From the NCBI GenBank assembly GCA_902806565.1, contig CADCXA010000015.1, forward strand, positions 186,001 through 250,000: 64,000 bases of DNA, given 5' to 3'. The notes beneath the pieces were generated by a model. The model saw nothing but the letters and a program-made list of their open reading frames with translations. It had not been told where the DNA came from and searched no databases. Positions within the stretch are counted from its first letter, which is position 1. Each line of letters opens with the position of its first letter. The translations under genes were made by a program, and so were the position numbers. Origin of the DNA: Hypoxylon rubiginosum. Its lineage: Eukaryota; Ascomycota; Sordariomycetes; Xylariales; Hypoxylaceae. This document shows, piece by piece, positions 36,062-47,691 of this stretch.

Positions 36062-36804
36062 GTGTGAAAGGCATTGGTGTGCGATTGGTATAGCAATGGC
36101 ATACACGATGTCGCCACACGATGGAAGAGGCTTTCGGGAGATTTTTTGAGTCATGCGATGAGTTCTTTTCTGTGTAGGAGTTTTGTAGCTTGCATGCTAG
36201 GAAGCTATATATAGCTTTCTGTTGCTATACTCTACTTACCATAGGTAGATACTAGGTACCTAGGTAATGATGCAGCTATGATTTCCCCATTTGTTCCTTA
36301 TTTTGCTAAAGACATGGTTAACACTTAGGAGTATGAAATGCTGCTCATAATTAGGAGCTAAAAAGGGGGGATGCATGAGGTCTTAAGGAGGGGAGGAAAG
36401 GTACTTGGGTACTTTTAGACGGAAGAGGGTTGATCCTCAAGCGAAAAAGTTGTAAAAAGTCTTGGCAACGCACAATTTCCCAATGGGCTTCGGCCCCAAC
36501 TCTCAGGCCCTCATCGCCCTGAGAGAGAAGCTACGATATTCCTCTGACGACGGTAAAATCTCGCAATTTCTCTCCCCACCAAAGGTGAGTTTCCCAGTTC
36601 AGCATTCCCGCCGATAGACTGCAACCAATCCGAACCATCCTTGTGCAAAAATTCAAAATTCCCATCCATCCTCCCGACCATAACCAGATAGCAATCGCTA
36701 ATCCGTCAACACCCACCAGGCCACCAGCCAGTTTTCTCTGTAAACCAAGCTACTTACCCACCACCCCTCACCGGACCCCGACCGAAGAGAGCTTGACCAC
36801 AGCC
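36062..36804. promoter_or_regulatory. Intergenic region with NAC beta promoter
   Basis: No gene was seen. The palindromic motif TAGGTACCTAGGTA lies at 36253-36266, the best copy of a motif that recurs across the window. The last 150 bases are a C-rich leader for NAC beta. Confidence 0.5.
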
Positions 36805-37435
36805 ATGGCGGACGTGCAGGAGATCCTGAAGAAGAAGTTCGGCGGTGCCGCGCCCTCGCGCACTGGTATGTATCATCATATTCGTCAATATCGTCAACGT
36901 GCTACAAGGGGAATGGTGTGATTTATAATGTTATTTTCTGTAGGTGGCAAGGGAACCCCGCGACACAAGCAAAAGCGAAATGTTGCCCGGAGCGCCAACG
37001 ACGACAAGAAACTACAGGCCACCCTGAAGAAGCTTAACACCCAGCCTATTCAGGCCATTGAGGAGGTCAACATGTTCAAGAGTGACGGTAACGTCATCCA
37101 CTTCTCTGCTCCCAAGGGTAAGTTCTAGAGTCATCTATCACATCCTTGCAATGCCTCTTTAGGTGTTTCGTTTCGTACGGGCAGCTAGCTTACATGTATC
37201 CATAGTCCACGCCGCCGTCCCGGCCAACACCTTCGCCATCTACGGTGCCGGCGAGGACAAGGAGCTAACGGAGCTCGTCCCCGGCATCCTGAACCAGCTT
37301 GGTCCCGACTCGCTCGCCTCTCTCCGTAAGCTGGCCGAGAGCTACCAGAGCATGTCCAAGGAGAACAAGGACGCCGACGACGACGATATCCCCGATCTAG
37401 TTGCTGGCGAGAACTTCGAGAACAAGGTCGAATAG
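36805..37435 (+). CDS. egd1: Nascent polypeptide-associated complex subunit beta
   Basis: Predicted 154-residue ribosome-associated chaperone subunit (BTF3/Egd1) that pairs with NAC alpha at the tunnel exit. Exons are 36805-36865, 36944-37117 and 37206-37435. The ribosome-binding N-terminus is seen ([20 protein letters not shown], then KRNVARS). The NAC domain follows, with [38 protein letters not shown] and LPGI-type [19 protein letters not shown]. The tail is acidic ([13 protein letters not shown]). All three exons join in frame and the length matches fungal orthologues. Confidence 0.95.
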
Positions 37436-37961
37436 ACAGCCCTCATCCAGAAGCAAAAACACAATCCCCCATTACGTAGCCGACAACCAGAAACCCTCGC
37501 CTCCCTATTGAATGAATGTGATGAGCACCTATCAATAAAGAAAAAAGCAAATGAAAAAACGGGGAATGATTAATGGTATTTGGTCAAATAGGTTGGTGAT
37601 AGGTGGTCTTTCTCACATCTCTCTCTCTCTCGCGAGAAGGAGGGGGGGGTTTAGGAAAGGGGAGTTCCTCGGTTAAGCTGTCCTTTGCATTTGAAGTCTA
37701 ATGGGATTTTCAGCACATCGTCATTTGGAGGGTAGTTTGGCTGGTGTGTTTGCCCCCTTCTCGCGACCCGCGAACGTACTCTCTACTGTTACGGCAGCTT
37801 GTCTTGTCTAACGTCAAGCTCTGCCTGTAGATTAGTCGGGCAACGGCGGTGAGGAATCGCCGCCGCTGCTTAGGCTCTAGATCTAAGAAACACTCTGAAG
37901 CATATTACTGGTATTTATTTTGTGTTCGTGGCCGTGGATCACGAGCGTTGCCTGCCTTTGC
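37436..37961. other. Convergent 3' regions
   Basis: Space between the stops of NAC beta and the Tad1 gene, which converge. It includes CT and G runs near 37615-37655. No gene was seen. Confidence 0.5.
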
Positions 37962-39528
37962 CTATAAGGTAAAATCTTCATCGCCCATATTCCTAGCCCA
38001 TCCTTTGAGTGCTTCCCTTCTAGCCTCTTCCTTGACTTCCCTCCTCGGTTCTAGTAAGATAGAGTCCTTCATCTTGCCATATGTCTTTGCGTTTAACGCC
38101 TTCTGGATCTCGGTAAGTACTAAGCAATCAGCCTCCCTATCTTCGCCTTCGTTTCCTTCTTCGTCTCTATCCCGCTCTACTTGCTCTATCAAACTAGCTA
38201 CCTCGGCAGCGAGAGCCCACATCTTCCTCCGAGATGCGAAGCTAGCTCCCCGAGGATCGAATTGCTTCCGCCCCTGTAGAGTCCCGCCGAGAGTTGTCTC
38301 TTCTAGTCCCGAGCGAGTCCATGCCACGGCGAGATTGCTGGGAGCTATACCCGCTGCTGTCTTCCGTTCCTTGTCCTTGTTGTCGTTCTTACTAGCTTCA
38401 GTTGCAGCTAAGGATACTGTTCTCTGAGAGAAAGCGAACTCGGATGCCGTGGTATTGACGACGAAGGGGCGGAATGCGTAACAACCCCCTCCTCCTCCTC
38501 CTCCTTCTCCTCCTATTTCCCCAGAGAAACCCCCCATCCGTCCCCCCGCGGAAAACGCGCGACGGCAAGCCGGCTCGCTGTACCGGGACGCGGGCAGGAC
38601 CAGGGTGCGCAGGTAGACGCGGCGCGGGTCCACGAGGAGCGCGGCGGGCGACGACAGCAGGGAGGCGCACTGTTTCAGGGCCAGCTTGTCGGAGCACGAC
38701 TTGGACAGCGTGGGGGGCGCGTCGGGGCGCGCGGGCTTCCGGCGGACGACGCCTAGACGGGAGAAGAAGGCGCGGCCTGGGAGCGTCCCGGGGTCTGGCG
38801 GTGCTGTTGTGGGCGTTGTGGTTGTGGTTGCAGCAGCATCGTCAACGGTGGCGGGTGGTACATCCCAGGGCGTGGCGTCCTCCTGCGCAGCCATTACCAG
38901 CTCCATGCTCGCGTCGCCGCAGGGGGCTTCGGAGCAGTACATGTGTAGTTGATAATCATCCTTCCAAGCGAAAGGCTGTCCGTTCCATCCCCTCCCCGCA
39001 CGGGCGGCCGTCTCGTCGCTCGTCCGGCGCCGCAGGAACTCCGAGGAGCGCCCCTGGAGAACGGCCGAGCACTCGTCGAGTACGAAGCGGTTGAAGGCTC
39101 GGATGGCTAGCACCTCGGCGTGCCAGTCGTGAAGCACATTGCCTTGCGCCTGTGGAATTTTGGAGGCGGGTAGACATTTCATACCCGTTCTACCCCCTTT
39201 TGTCAGATCTTTTGACTAGGGCTACACACATTCAACGGCGAGATGAAAAATCACGAGAGGATCTAACCTACGCGAGGGAGATGCAATATAGTTTTTTATC
39301 ATTTCCTATTTACGTACTATCAGTTTCCATCGTGATCATGTCTACGCATGTATGTATATGTACACCGAGCTACATGTAGGTAAGATAGATGATACCTTCG
39401 GCCACTATGCCAGCCAGGGGCACCCATTCTCGCAACCCGTTAGCTCGAACCGCGGGTTTCCTCTTTGCCGGCAGCGCATCGTAATGCCTCTGCACCAACG
39501 CTGCGATTTCGTCTGGTGTGGCACTCAT
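37962..39528 (-). CDS. tad1: tRNA-specific adenosine deaminase Tad1 (ADAT1 type)
   Basis: Predicted enzyme of about 460 residues that deaminates A37 of tRNA-Ala to inosine. The first exon, 39396-39528, encodes MSATPDEIAALVQRHYDALP and WVPLAGIVAE. The main exon runs down to 37962 and carries the zinc/catalytic motif LHDWHAEVLAIRAF, the SEAPCGDASME motif with the first Cys ligand, and KSCSDKLALKQ with the second. The C-terminal half is long and contains Gly- and Thr-rich loops. The intron acceptor is uncertain: 39208 and about 39202 keep the frame, but either leaves out the LxCVALA stretch usually seen before TGMKCLP, so a further small exon may exist. The gene is divergent from RPL24. Confidence 0.88.
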
Positions 39529-39984
39529 GGAGGCATAGTCGAGCTCTTAGACGAGGGGGGCTCTTTTATAAGAATTTTCTCGGTCAATTTTACTGATGGC
39601 GATTTCTATAGACTGAATAGTTATTCAGTCTAGCGTGCCTGAAAAACGGAATATAATAGAGGATTATAGAGGTAGTCCAAAATATGCGTAGGACCTCGAA
39701 GTCTCATCTTGAAGCATCTGAAGGTGAATATTATATGCACTAAAAGGATAGTACTAAATAAAGAGGTCAAGAGTGCATTGACCACACAGCCACAGCTCGC
39801 GCCACATCAAGCGAGACCCTAAGCAAAAAATTGGGGGCTTAGTCATTCAGCCCACACAAGTGCGCAACTTTGAGATTTACGAAATTCGCCCACGTCCCCC
39901 AATCCAATAACCAAACATCACGAAACTACTAACCACCCACCACACAGCCAGTCCACCGAAGTTCTCAACACAACTACCGACAAA
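39529..39984. promoter_or_regulatory. Divergent promoter, tad1 / RPL24
   Basis: About 456 bases shared by two outward genes. GACCCTAAGC at 39814-39823 resembles the ACCCTAA element of fungal ribosomal protein promoters (Tbf1-type). The 100 bases before RPL24 are rich in A and C. Confidence 0.45.
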
Positions 39985-40756
39985 ATGAGAACTTACGACG
40001 ACACCTTCTCTGGCCAGAGAATTTACCCTGGCAAGGTATGCACAATTATTTCCTGCGCACCCATTCTAAATCTTCCGATCGCTACCTACCGAGGAATCTG
40101 TGCTCTGGAAGGGAGAAAGAAGTGAACAAAGGCCGGCGAGACAGACACACGATGGATTGGGCCTCACATACTCCCGACTACGAAGCCAGATCCTGCTTAT
40201 CCTATACATCGATTGACGCGATTCAAGATACTAATAAAATCGCAACAGGGCAAACTCTACATCCGAGGCGACAGCAAAGTATTCCGATTCCAGAACGGCA
40301 AGTCGGAGTCGCTCTTCCTCCAGCGAAAGAACCCCCGCCGAATCTCATGGACCGTTCTCTTCCGACGACAACACCGCAAGGGTATCTCTGAGGTACGATT
40401 TCTTAAAAGTCCTCGAAGGATAGTCTATAGACGTGAAGAGGAACACAAATGGTTAACGATGGCTACAGGAAGTTGCCAAGAAGCGCACCCGCCGTACCGT
40501 CAAGGCCCAGCGTGCCATCGTCGGTGCCTCCCTCGACGTGATCAAGGAGAAGCGATCTATGCGACCCGAGGCCCGATCCGCCGCCCGCGCCGCCGCCATC
40601 CGAGAGTCCAAGGAGAAGAAGGCCGAGGCCGCCGCCGCCAAGAAGTCCGAGAAGGCCAAGAACGCCGCACAAGCCTCCAAGGGCCAAACCCAGCGCATCG
40701 TCGGAAAGCAGGGCGCGCGCGGTGCTCAGATGAAGGTCCAGGCCAAGAGCCGTTAA
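39985..40756 (+). CDS. rpl24: 60S ribosomal protein L24 (eL24)
   Basis: Predicted 160-residue large-subunit protein. Exons are 39985-40035, 40249-40392 and 40469-40756, all joining at phase 0. The product begins [20 protein letters not shown] and continues with SKSLFLQ-type [20 protein letters not shown]. It ends in the long Ala/Lys-rich helix and [20 protein letters not shown]. The conserved positions and length agree with fungal eL24. The first intron is 213 bases, long for this window. Codon bias is strong. Confidence 0.95.
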
Positions 40757-41573
40757 GTCATGTTGTTTAACTCTTAGCTAAGGTTTTCAAATGACTTAGG
40801 GGTAGTAGGGAGGGAGAAGGATATGAAGAGGAATGACGATGATGATGATGACGAAACATCGGCATCTCTCTAAAAAGTCTTACTACCTCTTGTGTCTGTT
40901 CCGGCGGCGTCTAACGGTGGGAAATGAAATTCCTCGATTGCGAATAAAGAAGATCCACGTACATCATCTATTCGGTTTGGGGAAATGCATGGAATCTCCC
41001 ATGGTCAAGGGAATTCCACCTGGTAGCTTTTCATAATACCAGCTCGTTTCTACGGTCTACACCCTTTTCGTCTTGTTCGGCTGTGCTAGGTGATGTTGTG
41101 ACAAATAAGACAACTTGACCCTTACGGCCTTGGGCTATGCGTAGTGATTTACATCTTTTCATTGAGTCGAAAGGAGGGGAGTAGTTTCACATTGCGTCAT
41201 ATATAACATCGCGACAACATATTACGATGGCGGAGAGAGATTTGAGGCGTTGAGGGAGCTAGCTGAAGTTGAGTCTATGAGAGGTAAAATCTACCAAGCT
41301 TCCAACGCCCATTAATTTGAACCTTCTCGAGAACTACCAGCTAGGTAGGTCACCAGAGTATGCTAGCTATACCGTTTCCTCTACTTTCCCGTTCAACCTC
41401 TAATTACTTAGATTCTTTTCTTTCTTGCCTGCCTGCTTGCTCGCATTGAGTCTGCGCGGTTTCTTTTCTAGGGGGTAGATAGGTAGGTAGGTAGGTATGT
41501 TCTATTTATACAATTGGAAGACGTAGATATGATGATGATGATTTTTCCTTTCAATCAATCAAGCAAGCAATAT
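40757..41573. other. Convergent 3' regions
   Basis: About 800 bases between the RPL24 stop and the peroxiredoxin stop, which converge. It contains a TAGG tetramer array at about 41475-41497. No gene was recognised. Confidence 0.5.
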
Positions 41574-42400
41574 CTATAGCTTAGCCAGGACGGCGTCGAC
41601 GCCCGAGACGCCGACGTCCTTGGCGGGCTCCTTCTCGGCATAGACGACCTTGCCGTGGTCGACGAGGATGGCGTACCGCGCGGTACGGGCGCCCAGGGTC
41701 CAGCCCAGGCTGGTGCTGAAGGGGGTGCCGTCGTCCGAGGCGAAGATCTATTTTTGGTGTTTCGTCAGTAAATTATTTTTGAATTGCTTTGCTTTATTTT
41801 GCTATATTTTGCTATATTTTGCTCTGGGTAATTTTGGGCTGGGGTAAATTAATATGGATGCATGGGGTGGCGTCCAATTACGCTCTCTCTTTCCGAGACA
41901 TTTCCCGTGTTATGCTGTCCATGTAGATGGATAGATAGGTAGATTAGATGAAGAGGAAACAAAATAAAACAAAACAACTTACAATCTCGCCCTTGACGCC
42001 GTTGGCCTTGCCCCAGGCCGACATGACCCAGGCGTCGTTGTAAGAGATGAAGATGACCTCGTCGACGCCGGCGGCCTTGAGCTCCGGCAGCTTCTCGATG
42101 TAGCCCTGGACGTGGGTGTTCTGGCACGTGGGCGTGAAGGCGCCGGGCACCGACACGATGACTACCTTCTTCTCCTTGACCTCTGTAGTATTATAGTCAG
42201 GTTAGACTTGAGTGTTCTATTCTTCTGATTCTTCTTCTGATCAGGAAGAAAAAGGGGAGAGGAATTTCATTCGTACCTTTGCTGGCGTCGTACTTGATGG
42301 GGATACCACAAGCCGTTACGGAGCCCTGCTCGGGGTTGTAGGGGACGTAGGTGAAGGTCACGCCTTCGGGGAAGTCATCTCCAGCCTTGAGAGCAGACAT
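41574..42400 (-). CDS. Peroxiredoxin, Prx5/PMP20 type, with peroxisomal signal
   Basis: Predicted 165-residue thiol peroxidase of the atypical Prx5/PMP20 group (relatives include Aspergillus Asp f 3), reducing H2O2 and alkyl hydroperoxides. Exons are 42277-42400, 41983-42182 and 41574-41747. The active-site motif [18 protein letters not shown] places the peroxidatic Cys at residue 61; another Cys lies at 31. The core continues with [16 protein letters not shown] and [17 protein letters not shown]. The chain ends in AKL, an accepted variant of the type 1 peroxisomal targeting signal SKL. The ATG chosen gives the usual family length with no presequence. Confidence 0.93.
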
Positions 42401-43073
42401 TTTTGCTAGTGGTATGTATGTGTTGAGGTCGGAGAGGTATTGTTAGGATTGAATATTCTTTCTTGTCTCTGGGAGAGTCGAGTTGATGAGTATACTAATG
42501 TGGCAGATGAAAAGGAGAGCAAGGCAAAGACGCGGGATGGGTCGTTGGCTATATACCTTCTGTATCAACTCTAGATCTTCGGCTCGTTACAGTAAGATGG
42601 GGGATTGGGTGTGATAGCTGGGTCTAGCTTACATAGTAGCTCTATAATAGTGCGTTGCGAATTCGGATATACAGAATCCCGCACACACGTCCTTTGATCC
42701 TTTTTCGGTAAGTACTTGGTTACCTATCACACAGAAATGTTTGCGTGGTGCAGGGTTACTAGTACTAGGTAAGAGGATTTACAGGTTCCGCATATGCATG
42801 TCTGCAAGCCAAGGTTTTACGAGACCGTTAATTGTTCTATTATTCTGTTAGTTCTTCGGTTTCTTTGTTTCCAGATCACGACATCATCCATCATTTTTAT
42901 CAATGGTGGTGGGGTTATCGATGCTATAGTGGGGTATTTGACTGCCAGACTGCATGGCTAACATGGGTAGGTACCTGGTACCCATACCTTGATGGACGAT
43001 GAGAGGGGAGAGGGGTTTAGAGAGCTTTTTTTCTCTTATTACGCACTTCCAAGGTTTACATATATTTTGAGAT

Positions 43074-43133
43074 ACATTAAACAACATTAAACATATTAAA
43101 CACATTAAACACATTAAACACATTAAACACATC
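43074..43133. repeat. Minisatellite, unit ACATTAAAC
   Basis: Six or more tandem copies of a 9-base unit with a few changes. It lies in intergenic sequence, about 670 bases upstream of the peroxiredoxin start codon. Confidence 0.85.
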
Positions 43134-44498
43134 CCGTAACAACCGAAGATCGGAATGAAAAAAGAGTCTTGGTCTCGTAACAAAATGTAGACACCCCATA
43201 GCCGCAGCCGTCCATCCTTTCGTGACACAAACACCTTATCGAATTATTTCGTCATTTTCCCACTTGGCCTGCCTTACCCCTGACATACGACATAAGACCA
43301 TAACCTTAGTAATCTCTGTCGGAAACCACACACATAAGCCTTCGTGAATGAGTTGCCCTCGGCACCAAATCAACGACCTACATGACTATGAGGGATCCCA
43401 TTCAACATTTGGGGGACTTCTCAGCACCTTACGAAACATGTCATGACAAACACCTATCGGCCCGCCAGAGGGCGTGTGGGGGGCCATGTGAGGCAGGTAA
43501 GGCAAGTAAACGCAAGCAAGTTAACCCAAAGTTACTAAGCTGAAAGAAGGGGTCCATACGAAAATTTGGAATTGAATGCTCAGTGCCTGGAAACGAAAAC
43601 AGTATCACGTATCCCGCCGTACTGTACCTCGGGGTAACAAGAAGAAACAGGTGGGTAACGCAACGGTATAGCTATAATACATAGGACCATTAGGTAAGAA
43701 GACTAGTACGGTTCCCTATTTGAAATATATCGGGTATGATGTACGCCCTAGGCATGTCACAGGGGATGTGACCTAGCTTTGCTTTTAGAAATCCACCGGA
43801 ATTCCAAATTCGAACGTTCCTAACATGCAGCTCACATACGCCCTAGAGAGTGCAAGCGTTGTGAGTCAAGAGACAGTATTTGAATTGTTTATTTTTGACG
43901 TGGATTATTCAGAGTCCGTATCGTCGCCTCGTGCGGGAAAGCCGGCGGTGATATAGGCGAAAAGATGAAACCAACCGATTTGGACTTGGACCTAATAGGG
44001 CTGAGTTCCATCTTTATGATTGAATGGCACATAATATCGTCGATACGTCCAAAAACTGCCTCATATATACTCAAATCATATATCCAAATATACTTGGCCG
44101 GCCCAGGTGTCACTTTTCGATATTAGACCCCGCCGGGAATTGAGACGAGGGGGGTGAGACATATAAAATCCTAACGCCTTCGCTTTCGAAGCCCGAGGAG
44201 AAGACAAAGACTTCGAGCTTTCCAATTACGTAACTACGTACGCCTTTCAGAACCGGGTTATATCCACTGAAATTGTTGAGATCGACTGCGTACAGGACTC
44301 GTTTTAGAACAAAATAGGTTAGAGATATACCTAATGGTGTTTGTCCGCCCGTAATTCCCGAAACCGGCCGAACGATTACCGGCGGTATGGCGCAAGCACG
44401 TGGACTTTTCCGGTGCTGACTAGACTCCCTACTCCAATCACCGGCGCGCAACATACGTTGACTTTCTTATGACTACAGATATATGAAACGCTGATGTG

Positions 44499-44506
44499 TA
44501 TATAAG
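44499..44506 (+). promoter_or_regulatory. TATA box of NTF2-like gene
   Basis: TATATAAG lies 92 bases before the start codon at 44598, a suitable distance for a core promoter in filamentous fungi. Confidence 0.5.
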
Positions 44507-44597
44507 ACGTTCGGATGAGGCAGGAAAAGTGCTGGGTAGATTAGGAATATCGGCGGACTCAATTCCAACAAGTGCAAGTAAAAATATCCTAGACGCA

Positions 44598-45205
44598 ATG
44601 GCAAGCGACAACAAGGGAAGACCTCCCTATCCCCCTTTCACGGCGGAGACAGCCCAGATCAAAGTGAAAGCTGCTCAAGATGCCTGGAACACGAAGTGCG
44701 TACATCCCTAGGGAGCTATGTCATGAAGAACGAAGAGAATTAATCAGCATAAAACAGGGATCCGGCAAAAGTAAAGCTGGCCTACACGCCGGACTCGATC
44801 TGGCGCAACCGGGACACGTTCCTGCGGGGGCGCGACGAGATCGAAGCCTTCCTGACCAAGAAGTGGGAGCGCGAGAACGGCTACCGGCTCCGCAAGGAGC
44901 TCTTCTCCTTCACCGACGACAGGATCGCCGTGCAGTTCTGGTACGAGTGGTACGACGAGGAGAGCCAGTGGTGGCGCACGTACGGGCTCGAGGACTGGAC
45001 TTTTGCCGAGGACGGCCTGATGCGGAAGAGGCAGAGTGAGTTTTCTCGTCTTGAGGTACTGGAATAGGTAAGAGGATTGAGAATCGTGTGGCTAACCTGG
45101 GTGTTGCTAGTGAGTGGAAACGATGTCAAGATCACCCACGAAGAACGATGGTATAAGGACGGGGTAGATGTCAACACAGTCCCTATCTCTGAGAAACACT
45201 GGTAA
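44598..45205 (+). CDS. NTF2-like (SnoaL/DUF1348-type) protein
   Basis: Predicted 156-residue soluble protein from exons 44598-44695, 44758-45035 and 45111-45205. The sequence shows the cone-shaped NTF2-fold pattern: a helix (QIKVKAAQDAWNTKDPAKVK), then LAYTPDSIWRNRDTFLRGRD, EIEAFLTKKWERENGYRLRK, RIAVQFWYEWYDEESQWWRT, GLEDWTFAEDGLMRKRQ and a closing HEERWYKDG. The Trp-rich core and the WRNR segment fit the DUF1348 group of SnoaL-like proteins, found in bacteria and fungi and without a settled reaction. No signal peptide or membrane segment is present. A TATA box precedes it. Function is not assigned. Confidence 0.85.
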
Positions 45206-47691
45206 ATGGTAAATAGGACGAGGAAATAAGGGGGGGAGACATTTTCCTCTTTCGAGACTCTACGATTTAGTCATTTATTTGTCAAGTATAGGCACACAAG
45301 TGTAACATGATTATAAAATGGGTGCATATCCAATGGGTGTCTAACCTTTAAGCTTGAGCACTCAATAAGCTGCCCGAGACCAAGTTATAGTAAATAGAAG
45401 GTAGTCTGGAATATTAGGAGGCATATTCCTGTAAACACCCTTTTACCCCTAACATCAGATTTCTATAAATATACCTAAATCCCTACCCGGCATCCATGAT
45501 CCAGGCCCTTTATATGATCTGTACCTTGCATAGAACTAGGCGGGTTAACACCTTTGGATACCTGTCACATGGCCTCGAGCACATGGCGTTTATCCATAGG
45601 GGATGGCCTGATCCAGGATGAGTGGAATTAGCCTCCTAGCCCGTATGCATGTCTTGCATGCAGTATGCCACTTTGTGGTGTCCCGTCCCCCGAGCTGAAA
45701 TGGCGTAGAACTCGCGTGACAAAAAACAGGAAAAAATAAGACAATTATTTCTTTTTAGAGAGCTGAGGCTAAACATCTCTATGCTACAGTCGGAGATACC
45801 TCCGAGCCTGTGCTTAGAGAAGAGCTGGTTGTGTTACAGGTCGGGTCGGCTTGCCCTGTCTTGCTCGTCACTAGTAGTTCTTAACTTATAGTATCAAGGC
45901 GAGTTTAACGAAATTTATGATAGATAAAATTCCGACGATGGAGCGATCCTGTCCACTTCTCATTGAAGGTTGATTTTAGGGTAAAGTGACCAGTCACTTT
46001 CCTAACATACCAGCTTCAAGCAAGCATGCGGGTCTCTCATCAGTTCTACAAGTTTATATACTACAACGAGTCGTTGATTCATTGGTGGTGACTCCTAGTC
46101 CAACCAATTCATAATAGGTACGCAACAAGTGCTTATTTAGTATAAATCCAATCACTAATCAGATAGCCATAACGCAGCTCTGGCAGCATACTCAAAGCAC
46201 CCATTCTGTAAGGGGTAGCTGCATAAGTAGAGAGAAGACATTTCAATGTCCTTCCGATCCAGCTTACTGGGCGGCATCAGGCAGAAGGTCCATTGTCTAT
46301 CATAAATGAAAAGGATACCTACATCTTACTCCCGTAGGACACACAGTCTTACAACTTACAAGCATGTAAGTAGCCGCTGTCAACGAATGCCGTGCAACCT
46401 CCCTTCATGTATGGAACCTTTTTAAACAGAAGAAACTGCCGATGCATGACACCAAGACCCCTGCAGAGAGATCTTCGTAGATTTTCTATCGCCGATCGAT
46501 TTGTGGAGACGGACAGGGGCATTGTCAGATGGCTGGGTCCAGGCCAGGGGACGTCTCACAGCATCAGCTCGACCTACCAGCCCTACCTAAGTCCTAGGAG
46601 GTAAGTATCGAATATCAAATATCTCCCCTAAACACTTCATCATCTTTATCATTGAGCATTAAAATTCGGGTTTATGTCATTGCTTGATATCACCACCGTA
46701 TTTAAAAATCATCTGGCTCTTCCAGGTCTAGAGCCATGTTACTCAAGGTACCTAATTTCACAGTTCACAGTCCAATTCCACATCTAGCTCTTCCGTCTCC
46801 GAAGTTGTCTACCTAGCGTCGGCAACTAGACGGCAACCGTTTGCGAAGCCGTTTGCCATGTATAGTTGGCTGGCAAAAGCCTTTCAGCTTACCAGCGGGT
46901 TAGCTAGTACAGTATTAGCTGACCCCTAGTGGACTTTAGTCCCGGCGACCCTGACTTACACTGAGCTACCTCCGTGTAAGAATTGGTCTAGTCAAGTAGT
47001 ACGTCGCCGTAGCTAGAGTCTTGGATCAGTCTAATGTTCGCTCGATATCTAGGTACCTCCTATCTTAGTTGCGGGATGAAGTGGTTGCCTCACGAAGCAT
47101 CAACTTTTGAGCTAGAATGGTATAATGCCAGCTATGTCTCATACACGAGCTAACACCGACCTTGTTTAAGTATGTCGGTACGAGTAACCTCATCGTTCTA
47201 GAGTTTTACGAGTGTTGTCATGGAATACTAAGAGCGTAAGGTGAATCTACGGCTTTTCAGGGCAGGTTCTGTATGTGAAACGGTTCTCGACAGATATCAG
47301 GACGAGGAAAACAAACAGAGTCCATCACTGCTATTTCTGATTTAAGAACATCATCTAGTATAATTTCCGACTGTATATTCTTGAAATCGGGGACTGTATG
47401 TCGCCTCCCGCGCCCTCGGATGTACTAACCCTTAGATCCAAGACACCACTCCGTCGCTACTGTAAGCTATCTTTCTCAGCTAAGAGGTAGAGTATTGTAT
47501 TCTAGCCCCATGAAGCCAATTTCGGTTCGTTCCCGTTCTTCTCCACTGGAAATCACATACATATACCACGTGGACCACACCATGTAGATGTAAATGGGTG
47601 TCGATCACTGTTGATCTTCGCTCTTCTTCAATACTTGTTTCAAAGGCGTATTGAAGATCTTCAGTCGTTACTAGTCACGATTCTCTTCAAT
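45206..47691. other. Intergenic, no gene seen
   Basis: About 2.5 kb with no recognisable exon or RNA gene. A TCTAGGTACCTCC copy of the recurrent motif lies at about 47047-47059. The right end is the presumed promoter of the Rax1-like gene. Confidence 0.5.

Larger units (their letters stand above)
42401..44597. promoter_or_regulatory. Divergent intergenic region, peroxiredoxin / NTF2-like gene
   Basis: About 2.2 kb with no recognised gene. It contains a 9-base tandem repeat at 43074-43133. Two minus-strand open stretches at 43889-44454 are in different frames, lack family features, and are not called. A TATA element lies 92 bases before the right-hand gene. Confidence 0.45.

Noticed and set aside
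43074..43133. Tandem array as a CRISPR-like structure
   Set aside because: Direct 9-base tandem repeat without spacers in a eukaryotic genome; it is a minisatellite.
43281..43300. ACATACGACATAAGACCATA as a dispersed 5S rRNA start
   Set aside because: Only the first bases resemble fungal 5S rRNA; the internal control region does not follow.
43889..44454. Two adjacent minus-strand open stretches as one frameshifted gene
   Set aside because: They are in different frames with no clear splice sites to join them and no recognisable motif.
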